Below, piece by piece: positions 1-5,675 of a stretch of DNA of 11,995 bases (position 1 is the first letter of the stretch; the number at the start of each line of letters is the position of its first letter). The position numbers and the translations under genes are program-made. The DNA comes from Planctomycetota bacterium (GTDB taxonomy: Bacteria > Planctomycetota > SBBH01 > JACQRN01), in assembly GCA_016206515.1 (NCBI GenBank), contig JACQRN010000178.1, forward strand, positions 1 to 11,995, in the 5' to 3' direction. The notes beneath the pieces are model-generated. The model worked only from the letters and a program-made list of their open reading frames with translations, did no database searches and was not told the origin of the DNA.

Positions 1-907
1 CGACCTGTGTGGGCTCGACGACGCGCAGGTCCTCTATCCGGGGACCGGGACCGTCGGGGCCGGGACCGTCGGGTCCGCTCCCCCCGTGTTCCGGGCCTCG
101 GGGGACGAACCGCTGGAGCAGCCGCTCGTCCGTTGCCGGGGGTGCGGCTTGGCGTACGTCAACCCCCGGTTCCCCGTCGGGCGGGTTGTCGACGCCTACA
201 CGGCCGGGGAGGATCCGCGCTTTGTCGCGCAGTCGGCGTCCCGCGCGCGGACCTTCGCGCGGGCGTTGCGTTTCCTCTCGCGGTGGGGGGACGGACGGCG
301 TGTCCTGGACGTGGGGTCGGCCTGCGGGAGTTTCGTCGCCTCCGCGCGCGATGCCGGGTGGACCGCCGAGGGGATCGAGCCGAATCACTGGTTGCGCGCA
401 TGGGCGCACGAGCGGTACGGCGTGCGGCTGCACGACGGGACGCTCGCGCCGGGCCGCTTCGTCCCGGGCGCCTATGATTGGCTCACCTTCTGGGACGTCC
501 TGGAGCACGTACCGAGCCCGCGCGCCACCCTGGAGGAGGCCTCACGCCTGTTGCGGTCCGGAGGTCACGTCGCGATCAACTTTCCGGACTTCGGGAGTCT
601 CCCGGCGCGCCTCATGGGGCGGCGCTGGGTGTTCGTGTTGCAGGTGCACCTGTACTACTTCACGCGTCGGACCCTGGGCGCCCTCCTGGCACGGACCGGG
701 TTCCGTCCCGTGGTGTGGCGGCGCCACTGGCAGACGTTGCCGGCCGGGTACGTCCTGGAGCGCGCCCGCCAGGCGCTCGGGCGCGTGGGGCGTTTCCTGC
801 CCCCGGTGGAGCGGATCCGGATCCTGCGGTCGTTCCCGTTGCGCTACTGGGTGGGGCAGTCGCTGGTCGTCGCGCAACGCCTCCCCGCATCCAGCGAGGA
901 GCCGTAG
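1..907 (+). CDS. Class I SAM-dependent methyltransferase with N-terminal Cys ribbon (5' end missing)
   Basis: The reading frame is open from base 2 to a TAG at 905-907. A GTG at 86 could start it, but the family logic says it begins before the window. The frame reads DLCG at its left edge and CRGCGLAYVNPR at 134-169, the paired cysteine pattern (CxxCG ... CxxCGL) usual at the N-terminus of Methyltransf_23/class I methyltransferases in glycan loci. The first base, c, would complete a Cys codon if preceded by TG. The SAM-binding motif VLDVGSACG lies at 302-328, followed by an acidic GIEP, and WDVLEHV at 491-511 is the usual post-I signature. A YYFTRRTLGALL stretch follows in the C-terminal part, also typical. 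It should be a cytoplasmic enzyme that methylates a sugar or lipid intermediate; the acceptor is unknown. It converges on the FAD oxidoreductase gene with an 18-base gap and no visible terminator. Confidence 0.85.
   Translation, partial: DLCGLDDAQVLYPGTGTVGAGTVGSAPPVFRASGDEPLEQPLVRCRGCGLAYVNPRFPVGRVVDAYTAGEDPRFVAQSASRARTFARALRFLSRWGDGRRVLDVGSACGSFVASARDAGWTAEGIEPNHWLRAWAHERYGVRLHDGTLAPGRFVPGAYDWLTFWDVLEHVPSPRATLEEASRLLRSGGHVAINFPDFGSLPARLMGRRWVFVLQVHLYYFTRRTLGALLARTGFRPVVWRRHWQTLPAGYVLERARQALGRVGRFLPPVERIRILRSFPLRYWVGQSLVVAQRLPASSEEP
45..74 (+). repeat. In-frame 15-bp tandem duplication in the methyltransferase gene
   Basis: CCGGGACCGTCGGGG (45-59) is followed directly by CCGGGACCGTCGGGT (60-74), one mismatch at the last base. 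The unit is a multiple of three, so the duplication adds five residues without breaking the frame and encodes a GTVGAGTVG-type flexible stretch. It lies between the first and second cysteine pairs of the methyltransferase, a region expected to tolerate length change. Confidence 0.85.
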
Positions 908-925
908 GGGGGCGTGGCGAGGCGC

Positions 926-2341
926 TCAATCCACGATCTGGTACCGGTCGAACCGGTCGTGCAGGGCGCGCCATGCCGCATGGGGAAGGTCGCGCAGCAC
1001 GTGGTCCGCCGCCTGGAACCCCATATCGAGCGCGTTGTCGGAGTTGTTGTGCTGGAAGTAGCCGTGCCGTCCGACCGAGACGGCGCCTCGCACCCCGTCC
1101 AGGTATGCCCATGCGCGCGCGAGGCGCCCGGGCGCGTCCACGTCCAGGACCGGGTACACGCGCTGGATCCGGATGACCCGGTGCCTGCGGATCCCCCCGC
1201 CGTCCAGGATCTTCATCCGTTCGAGCGCATCGCGCACCCTCCGCGCGATCGCATCGTCCGGCAGCCGCCAGACATCGTCCCCTTCCGCGGCGGCGATGTC
1301 CGCGCACAGAACGGTGCCGTCCGGCGGACAGGTATGCGGGCTGAACCGCTTCTGCTCCATGATCCGGTTGAAGGGGATCTCGCGCTCCGGGAAGAAGATC
1401 CAGGCGTCGTCCAGGACGGACGGGCGGTCCAGGAACAGGTAGCAGAGGATCGCCCCGCGATACCGGAGTCGGGAGACGTCCTCCAGGAGATCCGGTCCCG
1501 GACCGGGATCCAGGAGGGACAGGAAGGCCGACAGGGGGATCGAGGAGACGATCGCGGCACAGGGAATCTCCCGCACCCCCTCCGGCGAGCGGTACGCGAC
1601 CGAGCGCACCGAGCCCCCTTCGAGCCGGATCCGCTCGGGCCGGACCCCCAGGTGGATGACGCCCCCGCAACGGCGCACCTCGCGCGCGACCGCCTCCCAG
1701 ATCGAGCCGAACCCGCCGCGCGGGTAGAAGAACGTCCGCGCGCTGTGGGTCTTCCCTCCCTCGCCAGGGTGGAGCATCCGCCATAGGAGGTTCCACAGAG
1801 AGGGGAAGACGACCCGCACGCGCGCCACTTCGGCCGAGAGCGTCTTCGGATCCCCCCAGACCTTCCAGGCCATCGGCTCGAAGCTCATGCGGTACAGCAC
1901 CCGCCCGAACCGGCGCACGAGGTAGTCCTCGTAGGTCCGCTCGTGCCCCGCTCGCCCGCCGGATCCGAGCCGTTGCGCCATGGTGCTGGCCAGGGCGGTC
2001 AGGCCGAAGACCGGCCCGAGCCGGAACAGGAGTTGCCCCATCCGGAACGGGTAGTCGAACCGCCTGCCGCGCAGCCAGATGCCGCTGCGTTTGGGGACCT
2101 CCAGGAGATCCTCACCCATCAGGGCCCTGACCTCCTCCAGCACGCCCGGGATCCGCGTGAAGAACTTGTGCGGGCCGAAATCCAGGGTGAAGGGGCCATC
2201 CCGGAAGCTCCCCGCCAGTCCCCCGACGCGATCCTGGACCTCCAGCACCTCGACCGGGATCCCGCGCCGCGCCAGCGACCAGGCGCAACCGAGCCCCGCC
2301 GGGCCGGCGCCGAGCACAACCACCGCAGGACCTTCCCGCAT
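926..2341 (-). CDS. FAD-dependent oxidoreductase, amine-oxidase / UDP-galactopyranose-mutase-like
   Basis: This 471-residue protein begins with a dinucleotide-binding fold: VVVLGAGPAGLG (GxGxxG at residues 11-16), an acidic residue ending the second strand (E34), and RVGGLAGS at 38-45. DFGPHKFF (54-61) resembles the FAD-contact region of UDP-galactopyranose mutase and protoporphyrinogen-oxidase-like enzymes. The C-terminal SVGRHGYFQHNNSDNALDMG (422-441) is the usual second FAD-binding segment of this superfamily. It is longer than typical bacterial UDP-galactopyranose mutases (about 370-400 residues), so it is better placed in the broader HemY-like group (COG1232). The substrate may be a nucleotide sugar or a lipid-linked intermediate, but this is not established. 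It is the last gene of the minus-strand operon, with 26 bases between it and the glycosyltransferase stop. The ATG precedes the Rossmann strand by a few residues, which supports this start; no clear Shine-Dalgarno is seen. Confidence 0.85.
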   Translation of the reverse strand: MREGPAVVVLGAGPAGLGCAWSLARRGIPVEVLEVQDRVGGLAGSFRDGPFTLDFGPHKFFTRIPGVLEEVRALMGEDLLEVPKRSGIWLRGRRFDYPFRMGQLLFRLGPVFGLTALASTMAQRLGSGGRAGHERTYEDYLVRRFGRVLYRMSFEPMAWKVWGDPKTLSAEVARVRVVFPSLWNLLWRMLHPGEGGKTHSARTFFYPRGGFGSIWEAVAREVRRCGGVIHLGVRPERIRLEGGSVRSVAYRSPEGVREIPCAAIVSSIPLSAFLSLLDPGPGPDLLEDVSRLRYRGAILCYLFLDRPSVLDDAWIFFPEREIPFNRIMEQKRFSPHTCPPDGTVLCADIAAAEGDDVWRLPDDAIARRVRDALERMKILDGGGIRRHRVIRIQRVYPVLDVDAPGRLARAWAYLDGVRGAVSVGRHGYFQHNNSDNALDMGFQAADHVLRDLPHAAWRALHDRFDRYQIVD

Positions 2342-2367
2342 GGCGTGTCCAGCGTAACAGGGCGTGG

Positions 2368-3069
2368 TCAGGGGCGTAGCAGGCGGTGCCGCAACAGGAT
2401 CCAGACCGCCACAACCCCGTCCCGCACGCGGATCTTCTTCCCCTCCCGGACCCCGCGCGGGTGGTAGCGGATCGGGACCTCGTGGATCCGGATCCGGCGC
2501 AGGCCGAGCTGGGCGGTCACCTCCGGGCAGAACTCGAACCGCTGGCAGCGCAGGCGCAGCGAGCGGAGGAGTCCGGTCCGGAACACCTTGTACCCCACCG
2601 GCTCGTCGGTGATCCCGGAGCCGTACAGCCGGTTCGCCAGGAATGTCAGCAGGCGCGTGCCCAGGCCGAACCGGTTCCAGGGGATGGAGAGGCTGTCCGG
2701 ACGGGTCCAGCGGGATCCGTACACGACCGACACGCCGGGGTCCCGGAACGGCTCCAGGAGCGCCGCGTAGTCCCGGGGGTCGTACTCCAGGTCGGCGTCC
2801 TGGACCAGGAAGAGATCCCCGCGCGCGCGCGAGAGCGCCTCCCGGATCGCGCTCCCCTTCCCCCGGTTTTCAGGCAGGAGCACCAGGTCCATCGGGATCT
2901 CCCGGCTCGCGTCGCGCAACAGTTGCGCGGTCCCGTCGGTCGATCCGTCATCGACCACGCAGATCTCCTTCTCGATCCCGGGGCCCGGGTCGGCCCCGGC
3001 GACGCGCGCCAGGAGCGCCCGCACGGTGGGCGCCTCGTTGTAGACGGGGATGGCGACCGTCACGCGCAT
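2368..3069 (-). CDS. Family 2 glycosyltransferase, DPM/DPG-synthase-like, soluble
   Basis: A 233-residue GT-A glycosyltransferase. MRVTVAIPVYNE opens the fold, VVDDGSTDGT (38-47) is the nucleotide-sugar-binding aspartate motif, GKGSAIREALSRARGD (70-85) is typical of the dolichyl/undecaprenyl-phosphate sugar synthase subgroup, and QDADLEYDP (90-98) holds the DxD metal site. The C-terminal half has RFEFCPEVTAQL and a HEVPIRY strand, again typical of this subgroup. No C-terminal membrane helices are visible, so it is a short, probably membrane-associated form. It likely moves a sugar from a nucleotide donor to a polyprenyl phosphate or lipid-linked glycan. I chose the ATG at 3069 because the fold starts there and the radical SAM stop lies only 10 bases upstream. 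An in-frame start at 3102 would add 11 residues and overlap that gene. Confidence 0.87.
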   Translation of the reverse strand: MRVTVAIPVYNEAPTVRALLARVAGADPGPGIEKEICVVDDGSTDGTAQLLRDASREIPMDLVLLPENRGKGSAIREALSRARGDLFLVQDADLEYDPRDYAALLEPFRDPGVSVVYGSRWTRPDSLSIPWNRFGLGTRLLTFLANRLYGSGITDEPVGYKVFRTGLLRSLRLRCQRFEFCPEVTAQLGLRRIRIHEVPIRYHPRGVREGKKIRVRDGVVAVWILLRHRLLRP

Positions 3070-3079
3070 CCGCCGGTCG

Positions 3080-4510
3080 TCAGGAGACCTTGAGCATCCC
3101 ACCCGGTCCGAACGTCCGCAGGGCGTACCAGGCGGAGCGCAACAGCAGGTGCTGCCGCCGCGCCTCCCGTAGCCGCTCGCGGATGTACGTCGGGCGGAAG
3201 TAGAACCGGCGGTGGAACCGGTTGTAGGCCCGGCGCAGGACCTTCCAGGAGAGGTGGGGATGGTCGTAGATCTCCCCCGGGGAGTGGAAGTTGTACCGTG
3301 ACCAGTCCCGGGTCTTGATCCGTCCCTCCCGCTCGTACTGCGCGTACAGCGCCGTGCCGGGGAACGGGACGACGATCGTGCATTTGGCGTACGTCGGCCG
3401 GATCGACTGGGCGAAGGCGATCGTCGCCTCCATCCCCTCGAGGGTCTCCCCCGGCATCCCGATCATGAAGAACCCGACGATCTCGATCCCGTGGCGCCGC
3501 GCCATCTCGACGGCGCGGCGCGACTGCTCCAGTTCGATCCCCTTGCCGACGGCGTCGAGCCCCTCCTGGTGTCCGGACTCGAAGCCGCACCCCATCTGGT
3601 AGCAGCCGGAGCGGCGTGCGAGCGACATGAACTCGTCGTCGACCGTGTCGACGCGCAGGCCCGTGCGCAGGTTCCAGGTCATCCCGAGGTCCGCGCGGAT
3701 CATCGCCTCGCAGACCGCCTTGGCGTGTTTCATGTTGGAGGTGAACTGGTCGTCGATGATATGGAATTCCCTGAACCCCAGGCGACGGAGTCCGCGCAGT
3801 TCGTCGAGGGTCCGCTCGACGCTCTTGACGCGGAACTTCGTGCGCGCCCGGTTGCAGAACGTGCATCCGAACGGGCACCCGCGGGTCATCTCGATCGGCG
3901 CCACCGGATTCTGGCGGCTGATGATCCGGGAACAGACGTAGTAGTCGCGCTCGAACAGGTCGATCGCCGGCATCGCGAAGGAGTCCAGGTCCTTCTGCAT
4001 GGGGCGCGCTCTCGTCCTGCGGAACCCGCCGTTCTCGCGATAGCAGATCCCCTGGACCTCGGGGTAGGGCCTCCCCTCGACCAGCTCCCGCAGGGTCTCC
4101 TCTCCCTCCCCCAGGACGATCGCGTCGAAGACCGAATTCTCCAGGCAATCCTCGGGCACCGCCTGCGGGTGCGGTCCGCCTGCCACCAGGAGCACCTGTT
4201 CCCCCAGCATCTCCCGCGCCGTCCCGGCGATCGCGGCGGCCTCGTGGAAGATGGGGGTCGTGGAGGTGACCCCCACGCACCCGGGGCGGTAGGAGGAGAG
4301 CGTCTCGCGCAGGAGGTTCGTCGGGGAGGTGCGCCCGACCGCCAGGTCCAGGATGCGCACGTCGTGTCCGTGATGCCGGAGCTCCCCGGCCAGGACCGCC
4401 AGCGGCATGCAGGGAAGCACCGGCACGGCCGTGCGGACCTTGGAGTTCCCGTACAGGTTGAAGGCGGAGGGGGCGTTGACGAGCAGGGTACGAACCACGG
4501 CCCCTCTCAT
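3080..4510 (-). CDS. B12-binding-domain radical SAM protein
   Basis: A 476-residue protein with the domain order of the cobalamin-dependent radical SAM group (BchE/elongator-like). The N-terminal domain (about 1-145) has RTLLVNAPSAF, VRILDL, GVTSTTP, LLVAGGPHPQAVPED and DAIVLGEGEETL, the recurring landmarks of the B12-binding fold. A DxHxxG cobalamin-ligand motif is not visible, as is common in this group. The radical SAM cluster motif CPFGCTFC gives C212, C216 and C219. EFHIIDDQFTSN, GFESGHQE and GFFMIGMPGETLEG are standard TIM-barrel landmarks. Residues after about 390 form a basic tail (RRAYNRFHRRFYFRP) common in this family. It could methylate or rearrange an unactivated carbon of a sugar or lipid; the substrate is unknown. 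The start at 4510 is fixed by an AGGAGG Shine-Dalgarno. The open frame continues upstream to 4837, but that extension lies wholly over the preceding gene. Confidence 0.9.
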   Translation of the reverse strand: MRGAVVRTLLVNAPSAFNLYGNSKVRTAVPVLPCMPLAVLAGELRHHGHDVRILDLAVGRTSPTNLLRETLSSYRPGCVGVTSTTPIFHEAAAIAGTAREMLGEQVLLVAGGPHPQAVPEDCLENSVFDAIVLGEGEETLRELVEGRPYPEVQGICYRENGGFRRTRARPMQKDLDSFAMPAIDLFERDYYVCSRIISRQNPVAPIEMTRGCPFGCTFCNRARTKFRVKSVERTLDELRGLRRLGFREFHIIDDQFTSNMKHAKAVCEAMIRADLGMTWNLRTGLRVDTVDDEFMSLARRSGCYQMGCGFESGHQEGLDAVGKGIELEQSRRAVEMARRHGIEIVGFFMIGMPGETLEGMEATIAFAQSIRPTYAKCTIVVPFPGTALYAQYEREGRIKTRDWSRYNFHSPGEIYDHPHLSWKVLRRAYNRFHRRFYFRPTYIRERLREARRQHLLLRSAWYALRTFGPGGMLKVS

Positions 4511-4514
4511 CCTA

Positions 4515-4520
4515 CCTCCT
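4515..4520 (-). promoter_or_regulatory. Shine-Dalgarno AGGAGG of the B12 radical SAM gene
   Basis: On the minus strand the sequence reads TAGGAGGTAGGATG. The consensus AGGAGG lies four bases before the ATG at 4510-4508, and the stop codon TAG of the upstream radical SAM gene (4521-4519) overlaps it. It is the only strong ribosome binding site seen at any start in this window, and it decides the start against a longer open frame. The arrangement suggests translational coupling of the two radical SAM genes. Confidence 0.85.
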
Positions 4521-5562
4521 ACCTGGGTGCGGCGTCCCGTGCCCGCTGCGGCGCGAGGCCTCTCCCGTTCGCCCGCAGCGCCCGCCGTCCGTCCGGCCCG
4601 CCGTAGGTGGACAGGAAGCCGTTGTACTTCAGGCACGCCCGGCAGAAGGAGGGGCGGTCGTCGCGGGCGAACCGCTCCCGCAGGGTCGCCAGGCGCACCC
4701 CGCGCCAGATCGCATCGAGAGGCTCGCGGGCGAGGTCGCCCAGGACCAGGTCCGGGTCGCCGTTGACGTCGCGGCAGCCGCAGGCGGTCACGCGGCCGTC
4801 CCACAGGACATGGAGCCCCTTGTACAGCTCGCGGCACGGGCCGTCGAACGGCTTCGGCGCATGGAACCTTGCCGCGCCGGGGAGGTCCGCCTGCGCGACG
4901 ATCCCGCCCCAGTTGTCGTAGCGGGCGCTGTGGACGACCCGGGCGCCGAGGTCGCGCAGCCGCCGCAGGCGCGCCTCGCCGTCAGGTCCGGGTGACGCCT
5001 CGAGCGCGCGGACGTAGACGGTGACGGAGACCCGATGCCCGCCGCGTACGTTCTCGGTGAGGAGCCTCTCCAGGTTTTCCCATACCTGCGCGAAGCGCTC
5101 CCGCCGGAACAGGGTCTCGTACGTCTTCCCGTCGAGACCGCCAAGCGAGACGCCTATGCGCGTCAGTCCGGAGCCGAGGAGGGGGCCCGGCCCGCCCGCA
5201 CGGTCGAGGGCAATGAGATTCGTGAACAGCTCGATGGCGCGGATGGATTTCTCCGCCCGGGCGGAGCGGATGCGCGACACGAGGTCGGGGTCCAGGAGCG
5301 GGTCGCCCACCACCGGCGTGAAGCAGATCTCCCCTCCCCCCAGGGCCGTGTACTGTCCCAGCGCGGAGCGGAAGGTCCCCTCCGACATCGTTCCCTTTGG
5401 CCGTGTCATCCTCCCGTACGCGCAGAAGGCGCAGTCGGCGTTGCAGACGTTGGTCGTCTCAAACCCGAGGACCATCGGCTTGAGGGTCGCAAGGCGGTAC
5501 GCCTCCGTGGCGGGGAGGGGCCGCAGCATCTGAAAGGCATCCGAAAGGAGGGAGTGGGACAT
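4519..5562 (-). CDS. Radical SAM protein with C-terminal SPASM-type domain
   Basis: A 347-residue protein. The [4Fe-4S]/SAM motif CNADCAFC gives C40, C44 and C47, and RPKGTMSEGTF after it is the usual follow-on of this subgroup. GVSLGGLDGKTYE (137-149) is the S-adenosylmethionine/TIM-barrel strand region. The C-terminal part has the SPASM layout: CRELYKGLHVLWDGRVTACGC (C243, C261, C263), LVLGDLAREPLDAIW, then FCRACL (C307, C310), which would carry an auxiliary iron-sulfur cluster. Many SPASM proteins modify peptides, but related ones also occur in lipopolysaccharide and exopolysaccharide loci. No candidate precursor peptide gene is visible here, so a sugar or lipid substrate is more likely by context. 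It is the first gene of the minus-strand operon. I chose the ATG at 5562; an in-frame TTG at 5568 would add two residues. Neither has a clear Shine-Dalgarno. Confidence 0.88.
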   Translation of the reverse strand: MSHSLLSDAFQMLRPLPATEAYRLATLKPMVLGFETTNVCNADCAFCAYGRMTRPKGTMSEGTFRSALGQYTALGGGEICFTPVVGDPLLDPDLVSRIRSARAEKSIRAIELFTNLIALDRAGGPGPLLGSGLTRIGVSLGGLDGKTYETLFRRERFAQVWENLERLLTENVRGGHRVSVTVYVRALEASPGPDGEARLRRLRDLGARVVHSARYDNWGGIVAQADLPGAARFHAPKPFDGPCRELYKGLHVLWDGRVTACGCRDVNGDPDLVLGDLAREPLDAIWRGVRLATLRERFARDDRPSFCRACLKYNGFLSTYGGPDGRRALRANGRGLAPQRARDAAPR

Positions 5563-5583
5563 GGGCAAAGGAAAATTCCGCTA

Positions 5584-5654
5584 AGCGCGAAGCGTACAGC
5601 GTACAGCGATTGGCGAATCGTGGGTGCTGTACGCTTCGCGCTGCACGCTTCGCG
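5584..5654. repeat. Heptamer-built inverted repeat in the divergent intergenic region
   Basis: A perfect 17-bp inverted repeat joins 5584-5600 (AGCGCGAAGCGTACAGC) to 5626-5642, with a 25-base spacer. From 5585 the left half breaks into seven-base units of the form GCGNANN: GCGCGAA, GCGTACA, GCGTACA, GCGATTG and GCGAATC, ending at 5619. The right half carries the complementary heptamers CTGTACG, CTTCGCG, CTGCACG, CTTCGCG at 5627-5654. On that side GCTGTACGCTTCGCGC (5626-5641) is repeated with one change at 5640-5655. The hairpin has no T-run on either strand, so it is not an ordinary terminator, and divergent genes would not need one here. It may be an operator between the two operons or a dispersed heptamer/REP-like element. 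Confidence 0.8.
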
Positions 5655-5660
5655 CATCCC

Positions 5661-5666
5661 TAGAAT
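5661..5666 (+). promoter_or_regulatory. Possible -10 element of asnB (leaderless or very short leader)
   Basis: TAGAAT fits the TANNNT -10 pattern and lies nine bases before the ATG at 5676, in one of the few AT-containing spots of this GC-rich region. No Shine-Dalgarno precedes the ATG. A -10 this close to the start would give an mRNA with almost no leader. No convincing -35 is seen at the usual distance, so this is tentative. Confidence 0.35.
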
Positions 5667-5675
5667 GTCGCTGCC

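Noticed and set aside
908..925. Shared terminator between the convergent methyltransferase and FAD genes
   Set aside because: The 18-base gap has a G-run but no stem-loop or T-run that I can see.
3491..4606. 371-residue open frame antisense to the B12 radical SAM gene
   Set aside because: Mirror shadow of a well-supported gene; no motif of its own.
4511..4837. Upstream extension of the B12 radical SAM frame
   Set aside because: It overlaps the SPASM gene on the same strand, has shadow composition, and the true start at 4510 has a perfect AGGAGG.
5584..5642. Inverted repeat read as a transcription terminator
   Set aside because: No T-run follows the stem on either strand, the spacer is 25 bases, and it sits between divergent gene starts.
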